From positions 909,323,309-909,387,308 of the forward strand of contig CM066035.1 of the NCBI GenBank assembly GCA_033557465.1: a stretch of 64,000 bases of DNA, in the 5' to 3' direction. The position numbers and the translations under genes were made by a program. Source of the DNA: Ichthyophis bannanicus (lineage: Eukaryota > Chordata > Amphibia > Gymnophiona > Ichthyophiidae). The notes below the pieces were generated by a model. It saw nothing but the letters and a program-made list of their open reading frames with translations. It had not been told where the DNA came from and made no database searches. This document shows, in pieces, positions 43,591-55,384 of this stretch (position 1 is the first letter of the stretch; every line of letters starts with the position of its first letter).

Positions 43591-44159
43591 TCTCATTTTT
43601 TATGCCTGTCCTACTCAAATCATTTTCATGCCTGTAACAGTTACATCTCTGCAGATCTGTGCTGCCAGCCCATAACACCCTCACCTCAGTTGTCAATCAT
43701 CCTTCAGCCCATCTATCTGCCTCTGTCAGCTGTGTACAGTCCTGTCTTCTTGTGCAGGCTGCTACCCCATGTCCTGCACTGGTACCCTTTTCTGCATTGT
43801 GGCTCTTCATGCTTGCCTTGCCTCTGCTTGATCTGCATGGCACCACTACTCCTCTGTCCTCCTATCATTGCAAATATCCTGCCACCTCTGCCTCCACTGG
43901 GGGACACGTATTCCTATCCTCTGCCACCCACTGTCATTGCAGCACTTTACATTGCCAACACCCTGTGCATCGGTACAACTGCCTCCAACACGTTTGTCCA
44001 CTTTACCGGCTGCCACATAGGATGCCCGCAGATATGTCAGGTCCATCAGCTCCCACCTCTCCTTCCTTCCATCACTTGTTCATTTCCTTTCCTTGGTGCT
44101 CTATCCAGTGTTAGGGTTACATCTATTTTTATGCCTTACAGTTCATGCCTGACAACTTG

Positions 44160-44600
44160 AAGCACCTTACAGCCCTTAGGGCACCTTACATTAGGGCACC
44201 TTACTACCCTTAGGGCACCTTAACCTAAGTTGCCTTAACCTCCTTAGAGCACCTTAACCTAAGGTGCCTTATGAGGTGCCTTAACCTAAGGTGCCTTATA
44301 AGGTTCCTTAACCTAAGGTGCCTTATGAGATGCCTTAATCTAAGATGCCTTAACCTAAGGCACCTTAAAGCCCTTAGGGTGCCTTGAATTAAGGCGTCTT
44401 AACCTAAGGCGCATTAATTCAAGGTGCCCTAAGGGCTTTAAGGCGCACTAAGGGCTTTAAGGCACCCTAACTTTGGGCGCCTTAGGTTGTGGCACCTTAC
44501 AGCCCTTAAGGAGCCTTGAATTAAGGCGCCTTAGGTTAAGGCACCTTAAGTTAGGGTGCCTTAAAGCCCTTAGGGCACCTTGTCAGCCTTAACATGCCTT
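44160..44600. repeat. Subterminal array of short palindromes in copy B
   Basis: Many copies of 10-12-mers related to TAAGGCGCCTTA and AGGGCACCTTA, in both orientations, near the right terminus. The unit is self-complementary, so the strand can fold into many hairpins. Matching arrays occur at 56908-57200 and 60860-61205. Confidence 0.85.
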
Positions 44601-44794
44601 GTTTGTCAGCTTAACATGCAATGTCCCGTTAACATGCGTTAAACAGCCAAGGTGCCCTTTAACGCACGTTAAACGTCTCATTGCTCCCTTTACGCTGGAA
44701 CGCCCCCTACCTGCCCACTGCCTTATATGGCGTCGGTAACATTAACGCTGCACTTACCACCGGTGACATTACTGCCGCTTAATAAACATACCCC

Positions 44795-45310
44795 AAATAG
44801 TTGCAAAACAACATCCAACAGGGCCTTTTTGCTTTATGCTCCAACCGTGTGCAATGCACTGCCAGAAAGCTTACGCATGATATCCGACTTAGCAGATTTC
44901 ATGAAAAAGCTAAAACCTCATCTTTTCCGTGAGCATTTCAGCTGTGAGGACTAACCACAATACCAGCCCACAAGCTACCTCAAGACTCCAACACTACTCA
45001 AAAAAATACCTCCTCACTAGGCAACCCACTTACCCATACTACATTTATTAATCAACTCTCTGCATTAGAATCAAGTTAGTTATGCTTCTTCACCCCTCAG
45101 CCTATAGAAAATATGTACTAGTATAGCCTACATGCACCTGACTCTAACTCCTCACAAATTCCCTGCTGATGTTCTACTTCTTAAGTTAAATTAAGCTTAT
45201 GTTTTGTTATACTTGTGCTCCGATATAAATATGTTTTAGTGCTACCTTAAACCACCTTGACTTTAAGATAAGGTGGTATATAAATCTACCTAAATAAGTA
45301 AATAAATGTT
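44795..45310 (+). mobile_element. L2-type LINE, piece 4 (C-terminus and 3' end)
   Basis: The frame reads through from 38197: NRAFLLYAPTVCNALP and SDLADFMKKLKPHLFREHF, the C-terminal L2 block, then stop at 44952. The 3' UTR ends with AAGGTGGTATATAAATC and an AAATAAGTAAATAAATG tail. Confidence 0.85.
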
Positions 45311-47339
45311 TGTCACATTAGGGCCAATTTAAGCTCTCATGCTGGATAAATGTAGTCCACCAAAATGGTAGATTTTTTATAACCATTGTTCTACATGCAT
45401 TCAACAGTTATGAAATCAATCACCCTTCTGAAGAGGGGAGGGCAAAAGAGTTTTAAAAAGCTTCAAATGTTGCAAGAATCAGAGTAATGTGCGGTATATC
45501 TGTTAACAGTGAGGTTGATATGAGGTTCTTGCATACGAGATACAAATGACCTAAAGACCAGGTATGACTTGAACACATTTCTTCCACGTTTCACAGCACG
45601 TTGCTGCTTTCGACAAATGTGCAAGAAATTCCCAGACCAATTGGTAATAACTCTATTAACGCTGCCCTTCCCTTGACATTTCTGTCCAAGGAATCCATGG
45701 CAATGACACAAAATGATTTATTTCACATTAACTTAATGAAAGAAAAATATAATGTTATCATTTTTAAAGAAAATATGGTAGGCTCACCCTGCGTGCATGG
45801 AAAGAAGCTTTAAAACAGGGTTCAAGGTGTAATTCTGGAAAACATTACTGCACTCTTTGCCTCATTTCATTAATCATTGTTGACAGTATGAATCAAATGT
45901 TTAATATCATAGCTACACATTTGGAAATAAGTATTTGGAAGGGTCACAAAGAAGAAGGCTTATAACACAAATTCATACAATATAGTTGCTGAAAATCGAA
46001 ATGCCAGTCTGTTTCCTCTAAATTCTTAAAAATATCCCAAAATCATTTCACTGAGCTCAGAAATGCATTAAAGATGGCTAGGCCCTCGAATAAAACAGCT
46101 TGACGTAAGCACCAAGGAGTATATATATATATATTCTGATTTATGCTTGTGCAGTTTCTAAGTGGAATTTTATGTTTTATCAGGCCAATATTTCCTGCTG
46201 TTCTATATAACATAGGAACTGCTTTTAGAATCATACTGTGCTTGCTTCAGACTCAAGCTCAAAAGAGAAAGCATGAAATAGGAGACTGGAATAAAAGGCT
46301 TCTCGTAGTTCTGAAAATCAGAGTGATAGGCTAATGTTATTAAAAGGTTTCTCTAGTTCACTCTTTCTATATGAACTGTGAAAGTCTTTCCAAACTTCCT
46401 AGTCCCATTTCATCTTTTCCTAACAAAGCATTGCATTAAAACCTCACCCCTCACTCTTTAGCAAGCACATTAAAAAACTGTAAGTAGGAGAGTGCTTGCC
46501 AATAGCTCAGTTACGGCAACAAAGATTGCCTTTTAGTCTAGAAGCGCATCTGCTCCACTGACAAAGAACCAATCCTAGGAAGAGAACTTTTTTCCTTGAT
46601 GAAACCTACTATGCAACTTCTTCTACTTAAAATTGTCTGAAGTATCTACCCTGACCTCTGTCCAATTGCTACATAAGTTGGGGACTCAGCAGATCAAAAA
46701 ATAACATTTGAGTCAAGCGACTATTTTTGTATCATTCTGGATACTATTAATGTAAGATTATGGGCTTGTCGGCATGACATAATTGATGCGAGATCTGAGA
46801 ATTGCAGGGGAGTAACTACTGACACAGATGATATTATGAGAAGATGACGGACACCGGCAAGTGAAATGTGAACATTAGCAGGTGGAAGGCTCATGGAAGT
46901 GCTGTTGGTTTCTTGGATGGAGTGCCTTAGAAGGCTGCTTGTTGTGCGCTTGCTGAACGGGGACTGGGTTCTTCTCCCCTTTGTTTTGTTTCCATCTTTC
47001 TTGTACACCATGAAGGAAATTCAGCTTTATCTGTTCATCATTTTTGCTAATGGTCCATATAGACAGCTGGGTGATTGATGAAAGCCTCTCCTTATCTCCT
47101 ATGGGGGGTCCTTGACTGATTGCTCATGGAGGTTAGTGTATGGATAGATTTAACAGCTGGATGAGAACAAGGCTTCTGGAAACATGATTGGGGTTGACAT
47201 CAGGGACTGATTATAATATGTGCTGTGTTTTTGGCTCAACAGACTCTGTCTTGAAAGATTAAAACTCATGCTACAGTAGTGATCTGGTCAGCAGCTCTTT
47301 GAAGAACAGCTGATTTATGCAGTAAAAATAGATAGGCAA
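45311..47339. other. About 2 kb without recognised repeats or genes
   Basis: AT-rich, no tandem structure, no recognisable LINE, SINE or DNA element. Short frames (82 codons on minus at 45711-45463, 96 codons on minus at 47011-46721) have no family signature. This is the longest apparently unique stretch in the window. Confidence 0.45.
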
Positions 47340-47525
47340 ACTTGCAATGCATGCCTTCAAGTCAGTGTTGACTCCTGGGTTTTCTTGGCAGTGTGACCAG
47401 AAGTAGATTGCCAGACCTTTCTTCTGAGGCAATGGAGTGACTTGCCCAAGGTGTGCTGGTGGGAATCAAACACTAGTTTCTTGGTTACTAAATCAGTGCT
47501 CTTACCACTAGGCTATTCCTCAAAC
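47340..47525 (-). mobile_element. tRNA-derived SINE
   Basis: The minus strand has GAATAGCCTAGTGGTAAGAG and a B-box-like GTTTGATTCCC, with the GGCAATCTACTTCTGG body and an AAAACCCAGGAG 3' part as at 24745. No A-rich tail is visible. Confidence 0.75.
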
Positions 47526-47616
47526 TTAAGCAGCATAAAATGATAAGCCTTCTATGCAAATACATTTTTCAAAATGAACGTATGTACACTGTTACTAATC
47601 ATGCCAACGAAAGACA

Positions 47617-47650
47617 CCCCCCCCCCCCCCACACACACACACACACACAG
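47617..47650. repeat. Poly(C) and (CA)n microsatellite
   Basis: A run of about 14 C (interrupted by one A) followed by about ten CA units. Confidence 0.95.
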
Positions 47651-47683
47651 ACATGGTGGCTTAAGAGCTGAGCCAGTGAGACA

Positions 47684-48170
47684 CTTATTTATTTATTTAG
47701 CAGGGCTTGTATACCGCGTTTCACCAAATTCAAATTACATATAACATATTACAGCTAAACTATGTGCAAAAACTATGTACATGGAACATTATAACTATAT
47801 GCATGTAAACGAGTAAGTCCATAGGGTTAGCTGTTTCTGTGGGCACATTTCCTGTGGGGGTCGGTACGTTCTTGATTCGGAGTCTGGGTTGAAGTGTTTT
47901 GAGAACAGGAAGGTTTTGAGATGTTTGTGGAATGTGGGGATGTCAGTGATATTTCTTATATGGTTTGGGAGTGTGCTCCAGAGTGAGGGTGTATATAGTT
48001 CAAAGGCTCTGTAGCATGTTCATTGTGAGTCATGGAAATTCTTCATGATCTGTTGGGGTTGAGGGGCTGAGGAAGGGTTTGTAGACGGGTAGAAGGGGTG
48101 CAGTGTAGAGCCTTGTGTGTTAGTAACAGGGCATTGTATATGATTCTGCGAGACACTGGCTTGGGATACT
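47684..48170 (-). mobile_element. L2-type LINE, 3' end
   Basis: The minus strand encodes FELYTPSLWSTLPNHIRN, ITDIPTFHKHLKTFLFSK and HFNPDSES, the C-terminal L2 block, then 3' UTR and a tail (TTATTTATTTATTTAG on plus at 47684). Same region as the plus-strand copy at 8990-9530. Confidence 0.8.
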
Positions 48171-49012
48171 GAAGCTTAAGGGTGCAAAAAAGTCTCCTTC
48201 ACCAGCTCCACCCCTTGCAGGGACAGGAGATTGCTGCCTTGGCTCCCCTCCCCTTGTTTTCTGCATCTTTGTTTGGCTCTGCCTGCCCTGCGGGGGGGGG
48301 GGGGGGGCAGGGGAGTTCAAAACTCAAGAACATAATTCCTGTATTTTCATGAGAAAGAGAGTACCTATTCTCACTTCCTGAACTCTCCCACCATGCCAAC
48401 AGAACTGGACAAAGATGCAGGGAGGGGTGGGAGCAAAGGCAGCAAGCTCCGGCTGATGTGCTCTGGATGTACCTGGCCAGTAAGGAGGGGGGGGGGGATC
48501 TTAGAGAAGGGCTGGTTTCTGATGCTGGGAAAAGGGGGAGATGATACTTGAACTGTGTGAAACTGGGGAGGTGGGCTTATGTTGGCAATAGGAAAAAGGG
48601 GGCTGATGCTAACACAGGGCTGTGAGAAGAGGATGATGCTAATGCTAAGGTTGCAGAGTGATGATGGTGCTGGGAGATGATGGAAGGGGGCTAGGGGGCT
48701 AGGGGTTGATGCTGATGCTGTGGGCTGGGAGAGGGGCTGATGCTGATGCTAAATGCTGAGGCTTGGAAGGGGGCTGGTGCTGGAAGAAGGGGGAGCACAT
48801 ACAGGGGAAGGTGGAAAGGGAGGGGCAGAGGATACTGGAGTAAGGAGGAATCAAGGTAGGGTAAATTAATACTGGAGAAAGAAGTAGATGAACGGATGCT
48901 GGGGAAGGGGAAAGGTAGTATGGGGAAGCAGCATGGGCAGTGGATGCTGAGGAAAGGGGAGAAGGAGGCAAGAAGGCCGATACTGAGAACATGGTGATGT
49001 AGGAGAACTGAC
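48171..49012. repeat. G-rich degenerate sequence with GATGCT repeats
   Basis: A long G-run (48291-48307), another at 48489-48497, and scattered GGCTGATGCTGATGC units at 48600-48780. No gene recognised. Confidence 0.55.
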
Positions 49013-49014
49013 TT

Positions 49015-49202
49015 AGGCAAAGACTAAACAAAGGCATGGGGAGGGGTGACCTACACGGAGCAGTGGGTACACCCCTAAACAAAGGCATGGGGAGAAGTGA
49101 CTTGCACAGAGAGGCAGGTGCACCTACTCTTGCCGCCTTGTTGGGCAGACTAGATGGACCATACTGGTCTTCATCTACCGTCATATACTATGTTACTATG
49201 TT
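49015..49202 (+). mobile_element. CR1 LINE, extreme 3' end
   Basis: Contains AAAGGCATGGGGAGGGGTGA and GGCAGACTAGATGGACCAT and ends CATATACTATGTTACTATG, as in the other plus-strand CR1 copies. Only the 3' UTR survives. Confidence 0.85.
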
Positions 49203-49660
49203 AGAATTGAGTGGGAGACCAAAAGAAGATAGAATCAAAAATTGGTTGGGTACTGGGAATGTAAGTAGGGATTCAGAGCTTGGGTGGGATTGAGAATGAG
49301 GACTCAGGGATTTGGTAGGGTGAATGAATGATGACTTGGAGATTCAGTGGTGGAACAGTAGGCACTAAGAAAGTGAACAGGGATTAAGAGGGCAACAGGG
49401 ACTAGATGACTGAGTGAAGGGTATGAGCAGGTCTATGAGATTAAGTGAGAAAATATGGAGGGGGGAGGTTATTTGAAAAAACCTAGAGAGTTTGGGAGGC
49501 AGTTCAAAGGGACAGAGATGTATGGACAGGGTGAGAGACAAAGGAAGGAAGCAGGTCTTTGAAGGAAGGGTGACACAGTGGGAATGGGAACCTGGATAGA
49601 GAGTAAAATATAAGAAATGGCAAGACTAGATAGTGTTTGAATGATAGGGAAGGAGCTGGG
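49203..49660. other. Purine-rich sequence, nothing recognised
   Basis: G/A-rich, with no element boundary apart from the duplication GAGCTGGG at 49653-49660 belonging to the next feature. Confidence 0.45.
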
Positions 49661-49975
49661 CAGGGACGGCCCGTCCATTGTGCAAGAGTGTTGTTTGCAC
49701 AGGGCCCCACGTTTCAGAGGGCCCCACGCAAACAACATTCTGCATCTGCCGGTAAATTTTAAAAAAAAAAACTTGCTGCTGCTGCCGCTGTGGCAGCAGC
49801 AGAATTGAGCATCCCGCGGGGCCCCCCCTGCCCGGCAGAGTCCTCCATGCGGCCTCAGCTCCCTAAGTGCCGGCTTTCAGAGCTGCGAAGGGAGAGCTTC
49901 TCCCTTGCGGCTCTGTTAAGCGGCTGGCACTGATGGGAAACAGGATTTCCTGTTTCCCATCAGCCCCGCAGGCTT

Positions 49976-50097
49976 AAACATTACTCTGTTACAATGTAAG
50001 CATACGGCTTCTTGGTCTGTTGCAAAATTTTGTTATTTGTACACCGCACTGATACTGAAGAGCGTGGTATAGAAGAGCATGTAAATAAATAAATAAG
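49976..50097 (+). mobile_element. Short L2/SINE-type tail in the hAT palindrome
   Basis: ACCGCACTGATACTGAAGAG then CGTGGTATAGAAGAGC and AAATAAATAAATAA. Related to 42775-42930. It splits the centre of the GC palindrome. Confidence 0.65.
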
Positions 50098-50274
50098 CAG
50101 AGCCGCGAGAAAGGGAAACTCTCCCTTCATGGCTCTGAAAAGCCCGCACTGAGGGAGCTGAGGCTGCATGGAGGACTCTGCCGGGCAGGGGGGGCCCTGC
50201 GGGATGCTCAATTCTGCCGCTGCCACGGCGGCAGCGGCAGCAGCAGCAAGTTTGGTTTGTTAAAAATCTACCTG

Positions 50275-51000
50275 GGCTATTGGGGGGGGGGACTAAGACT
50301 GGAAGTGGGCTGATGGGGGGGGTAGGACTGGAAATGGGCTATGGAGGGCTAGGAGAGGAAATGGGCTGATGGGGGGCTAGGACTGGTAATGGGCTATGGG
50401 GGGGCTAGGACTGGAAATGGGCTGATTGGGGGCTAGGACTGGTAATGGGCTATGGGGGGGGCTAGGACTGGAAATGGGCTGAGTGGAAGGAGGTCTTGAA
50501 CTGCAAACAGCTGATGGGTAGGGGGGCTTGGAATGGAAATGGGCTGTGAGGGGAGGGAGCTAGCACTGGAAATGGGCTGATTGAGGGGGAGCTAGGACAG
50601 GAAATGGGCTGATGGAGGGGCTAGGATAGGACTGGAAATGGGCTGTTGGGGGTGCTAAGATTGGAAACGGACTGTGGTGGGGGCTTGGATTGAAATGGAC
50701 TCATGGAGGGGCTAGAACTCGAAGTAGGCTCATGGGGGGTTTGGATTGGAAATGGGCTGAGTGGAGAGGAGCTAGGATTTGACATGGGCTTATGGTGGGG
50801 CTAGGAAAGGACTAGAAATGGGCTGATGGGGGGCTGGGATTAGAAATGAGCTGATGGAGGGACTCGGATAGGACTGGAAATGGATGGGGGAGCTATGACT
50901 GGAAATGGGCTGATGGTGTGGCTAGGATGGGATTGGAAATGGGCTGATGGGGGGCTAGGACTGGAAATGGGCTGATGCGGGGACTAGAAGGGAGCGGATG
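50275..51000 (-). repeat. G-rich minisatellite in hAT copy 2
   Basis: Tandem GGGCTGATGGGGGGCTAGG and ACTGGAAAT units on the plus strand, the inverse of the array at 39740-41050, with fewer units. Runs of 4-9 G recur at close spacing. Confidence 0.9.
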
Positions 51001-51576
51001 CTGGGTGGGGCTGGAACTAGAAGGGAGTTGATGTTGGGGGAGGATTACAATGGGATGGAGCTGGGAGAGTGAAATGGAGAGGGGAAAGGTTTTTGTGTGG
51101 GAGGGAAGACAAATCTACAATTGGCCGGGTATTGGGAGAGTAAGTGGGGATTGAGGATGGAGGGGTAAAATTTGAGTGGATGAAATAGGAATGAGGAAAG
51201 AGCAAAAGGAGAAAGATTAGTATGTTAAGGCAGATGTAGAGAGAGAATGGAAAAAAAAACTAGAAGAGAGAAGAAAGGACAAGTGGACAGCAGACGATGG
51301 AGAGTTAGCAGAAGACACGAAGAAACCAGAAGAAAGTGGCTGGAGCAATTGCAACTGAAAAAAAATGCATAAATGGTAGAAAATTATCTCTTTATTTTGA
51401 ATTTATTAACTGGAATATGTCAGCTCTGGGAAATGTGCATCATTAATGTCTGCGCTTTGTTTAGTACAAGAGGAAATTAATTTATAGTTTTAATTTCTAC
51501 AGTGTTGTTGTACATTCCAAGTTTGGCTATTGGGGTTCCCAGTTTAATTATTGTCTTCCTGTTTCTAAATTGTGAT

Positions 51577-52884
51577 TTAGATCAGGGGTATGCAATGGAT
51601 GTCATCTACCTGGATTTCAGCAAAGCCTTTGATACTGTTCCTCATAGGAGGCTTATCAATAAACTCGGTTGCTTGGGGATGGATCCTAAGATGGTAAATT
51701 GGATCAGAAATTGGTTGACTGACAGACGATAGAGGGTGATGATAAATGGAGCTCACTCGGATGAAGGGAAGGTGATTAGCGGAGTGCCCCAGGGGTCGGT
51801 CCTGGGTCCGGCACTGTTCAATGTATTTTTGAGTGATATTGCTGAAGGACTGAATGGAAAAGTCTGTCCTTTTGCAGATGACACGAAAATTTGCAACAGA
51901 GTAGACTCCCCCGAGGGAGTGGTTAACATGAGGAAAGATCTACAAAGGCTGGAAGAATGGCCAAATGCTTGGCAATTAAGATTTAATGCGAAGAAGTGCA
52001 GAGTCATGCACTTGGGTAGCAGAAATCCAAGGGAAATGTACGCAATAGGGGGCGAGAGGTTGGTGTGCATGAATCAGGAGAAAGACCTTGGTGTGATTAT
52101 TTCTGAAGATCTCAAGATGGCAAAACAGTGCGACAAGGCAGTGGCAAAAGCCAGGAGGATGTTGGGCTGCATACAAAGAGAAATCACCAGCAGAAAGGAA
52201 GAGGTACTGATGCCACTGTACAAGTCACTGGTGAGGCCTCACTTGGAATACTGTGTTCAGTTTTGGAGACCATATCTTGCAAAGGATGCAAAAAGACTGG
52301 AAGCTGTTCAGAGGAAGGCAACTAAAATGATTTGGAGCCTGCGTCAGAAGCCTTATAAGAAGAGACTTGAAGACCTAAACATGTACACTTTGGAGGAGAG
52401 GAGGGAAAGGGGAGATATGATTCAGACCTTTAAATACTTAAAGGGATATAATGAACAAACAAACCTCTTCCAAAGACGGGGAAGCTGTAAAACTAGAGGG
52501 CACAACAGGAAGCTGCAAGGTGGTAAATTGAAAGGCAATGTCAGGAAATATTTTTTCACGGAAAGGGTGGTGGATTCTTGGAATGCCCTCCTGATGGAAG
52601 TGGTGGGGGCAAACATGGTTACGAAATTCAAAATGGCATGGGACAGACACAGTGGATCCCTTTACAGCAACAGGATAAAATCAAAATAAACTGAACCATC
52701 TAATTTCTCAACAAATAGGGGTGTCCTGCATGGAGTGGTGGGTTCACCCCTAAACAAGGACGTGGGGAGGGGTGGCCTGCACAGAGCGGCAGGTGCACCT
52801 ACTCTTGCCATCTTACTGGGCAGACTAGATGGACCATGCTGGTCTTTATCTACTGTCATTTACTATGTTACTATGTTACTATGA
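51577..52884 (+). mobile_element. CR1 LINE, 5'-truncated, best preserved
   Basis: Starts mid-palm (DQGYAMDVIYLDFSKAFDTV). Ends with TTTACTATGTTACTATG repeats. Flanking GATT on both sides may be a short duplication. Lies in hAT copy 2; hAT copy 1 has the uninterrupted site (AAATTGTGATCCCTTGTTT on the inverse strand), which confirms the insertion. Confidence 0.92.
51736..52689 (+). pseudogene. CR1 ORF2 C-terminal frame (317 codons)
   Basis: The longest open frame in the window. It begins just after an in-frame TAG at 51729-51731. It holds GVPQGSVLGPALFN (RT block before catalysis), the catalytic FADDTKI box near 51875-51895, the thumb (EKDLGVIISEDLKMAKQ), then YCVQFWRPYL, and a C-terminal ERVVDSWNALLMEV block. 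The upstream RT fingers and the endonuclease are absent because the insertion is 5'-truncated, so no enzyme can be made. The open length suggests recent insertion compared with the other CR1 copies. Confidence 0.9.
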
Positions 52885-54647
52885 TTCCTTGTTTGGTGAT
52901 GGTCTATGTTCTGCAAATGTAACTGAGCTGAGGTATTCTGTTTATGTAATTCCTATTTGACATTGCCACTTGTTCTCTTTCCCCAGTAGGTCATGTATTG
53001 TTATTCTCTGAAATGTATTGGTTTAATATCTGCAGCGTTGCCTTTTGATAGGTAATGGTGCTTTGTGAGTCCTAGTAGTGCTGTTACGATACGGCGGGTT
53101 TGCTATGGGTTCTAAATGGGCAGTATTTGTAGTAGTTCCTAATGTGCCTGGCGGTTGGCACTAGATTATAGTAATGTAAAAATCTTTTAGTCTTTCTTTA
53201 TTCATATACTCATTAAGAGGCATGTTTACTAAAAGTTAGTGTATGGTAACATTACACAAATATTTATGCAAATGAGGTCCCTTATGCAAATGAGGCCCCG
53301 CACCCAGTCTCTGCACATGGCCCCGCACCCCCCTTGGGCCGCCCCTGGAGCTGGGGCTAGGGAGGAGTAAATACAGAAGGTGGAAATGGGGCACTAGAAA
53401 GTGGATGAAAGATAGGGGAAATAAGAGACTGAAGAAAGAATGTGACAGAGGTGGGTAATGGGAGAACTACGGAAGTAAGGGGTATGCTTACTAAACTGCG
53501 GTAACGTTACAGACTGCGGGTTAGGTAATGTTAACACTCATTAGGTAACGTTAACACGTGGTATGTAACGTTAATGCGCGTTAACATTACCTAACAAGCG
53601 TTAGCTTTCCCGGCCACGGTAAACACTGTAGAGGGCGGCGAGAAGGGGTCAATGGGCGGGGAGTGGGCGGGGAGACACGCTGAACTGAAGGGCTGAATCT
53701 TACCGCGAATGAAAACCTGCCGTTAGATGCACATTTGCAGGAGAGAGAAACAATTTCAGTGTCAGCAATGTACAGCATAGGCAGGGAGCCCAAGAAACAT
53801 GATAGTAGTGCTCCATTTTCAGCGACAGCATAGTGCCCAAGTATGAAAGGTCACTATGGCGATGGTGCAAATGGAGCATAGGGGGCTGCAGGTGGGACAT
53901 GTAGCGGGGGCAGCTGGGGCACAGGGTGCACTAGGCAGGTGCCTAGGTGGCACATAGGAACATAGAAACCGGAAATCAGCAAGACAGCAGCTGACAAAGG
54001 CCAAACACAATCCACCTACATCTACCTGGTCCACCCAAGCTAACAGTTGCCAAGGGATGCGTTTGAGAGAGGTCATTGATGCAAAATGGGCGCAGTGGTT
54101 AAAAACATAGTCTGATATGACTGTTGCCATATGGAGTCTGAGACCTCTAAATTCCCTATTATCTGTGATGAGATACTTGTTTAATTGAATAACAGAAACG
54201 ACATAAGAAATCATATGGTGTTGCAATAGAGAAAATTTCATAGCCTAACGATTAATTGGAGGGACATTTATATCGTGTTGGTCAACAATTACCCTCTGTG
54301 AGAAAACACTTCTTTTTGAGTGAAGGCACTGACCTGACATACCCCCAGCCAACCCTCCCCCAAGCGGAAGGGACATACTATTGGTAGGCGGTGATGGGGG
54401 GATGTGAGGATGCTCATGTATGCCCCCTGCTTCAGACCCCGCTCCCTAGGGCTGGGACTGCTCACTACCAGCACCGACAGCATATGGTCATGTCAGCATG
54501 GCAGGGGGGTGTGCCCGTGCTGGAGGGGGCAGTGGCACCTGCCTGCAGTGGACCTAGGCCATGCCCTGTACCAGTATGTGGTGTGCCGTGCAACATAAAA
54601 GATCTGGCTGAGGCAAAGTACAGATAGCTTGAGGGACTACCATGCAT

Positions 54648-54716
54648 GTGTGGTGCAGTACACCCAGTCAGTGTGTCTAGAAGCAGAGGGTCACAGGTTC
54701 AAGTCCCAGCTGTGGT
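54648..54716 (+). repeat. tRNA-like module (type III) in copy C
   Basis: GTGTGGTGCAGTACACC (A-box-like) and GGTTCAAGTCC (54696-54706). Position and strand match copy B. Confidence 0.7.
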
Positions 54717-55350
54717 TCCTGCAGAGCATGTCCCTACATTTTACCCTACAATGCAGATACAACAGCAACATGTGCAAAGCCCAAAGCAGCCGCGAAGAGG
54801 GGTACAAACACCCACTTACACAGGCTCCACAATCCAAAGATGCATGGAGAGTCAGGCTGTTGGCCATAGCATTGAGCTACACTTATCACCAGAGCACTAC
54901 TACTACCTCCTGTACAGTTTAGCAATGTCGGCACTGTGATCAGGATCAGTGTGGCGGGCAGGATTGCCAACCACCCCTATCTTTGCACAATGCTGCAATA
55001 GGAGTGTGTGTGTGTGTATGTCTATCCATTGTTCTGGGGCTGCCCACCCCGCACTGGGCCCAAAATGTCCCACTGTTACCAGTATTAGCCTGAATATGTG
55101 CATAATGAGGAGCAAGGTATTGTGGGTATGGCCCAGACAGGGCGGATTGGCCAGGATGCATCTTCACAGGGTGTGGGGCAATGGCTGGGACACTGTAGTG
55201 CCCAATCACTGCCTGCATGGACAGGGTGGCCACAGCATGTCATGCTGGGAGGGCACTCACTCTAACCGAGCAGTGACCATGGCATGTCTAGGTCCCCACA
55301 TAGCACTCTATACTACCTGCTTCCAGTGATACTTTTGTGTTCTTAGGGCT

Positions 55351-55384
55351 GGGGCCCCAGTCATTGAGCTGCCTGCTTGGTGCA
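55351..55384 (-). repeat. A-box-like half module (type II) in copy C
   Basis: The minus strand reads CACCAAGCAGGCAGCTCAAT and GACTGGGGCCCC. Same relative position as in copies B and D. Confidence 0.5.

Larger units (their letters stand above)
38198..44794 (+). mobile_element. Large TIR element, copy B (6.6 kb with a nested hAT)
   Basis: The left end GGGGTATGTTTACTAAGC and right end GCTTAATAAACATACCCC form terminal inverted repeats, with GCGGTAATGT-type subterminal repeats. AAA (38195-38197 and 44795-44797) is the 3-bp duplication, and the L2 frame reads through. Removing the hAT at 38744-41531 and its duplication leaves about 3.8 kb, the same as copy C. Contains tRNA-like modules at 42221 and 43522, an LINE-tail-like insertion at 42775-42930, and the palindromic array at 44160-44600. 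Confidence 0.88.
49661..53347 (-). mobile_element. hAT-type element, copy 2, with nested CR1
   Basis: Ends CAGGGACGGCCC and GGGCCGCCCCTG. GAGCTGGG at 49653-49660 and 53348-53355 is an 8-bp duplication. The interior is the inverse of copy 1: GC palindrome (49745-50275, split by a short L2-type tail at 49976-50097), G-rich minisatellite (50275-51000), K/R-rich stretch (51232-51372), and the TTTGCATA-rich end (53220-53300). A CR1 sits at 51577-52884. No transposase. Confidence 0.88.

Noticed and set aside
45463..47011. Short open frames in the repeat-poor 45.3-47.3 kb stretch as host genes
   Set aside because: None exceeds about 96 codons, none shows a family motif, and I see no paired splice signals around them.
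38744..53347. A single large segmental inverted repeat joining 38.7-41.5 kb and 49.7-53.3 kb
   Set aside because: Each arm has its own distinct 8-bp duplication, so these are two independent transposon insertions in opposite orientation.
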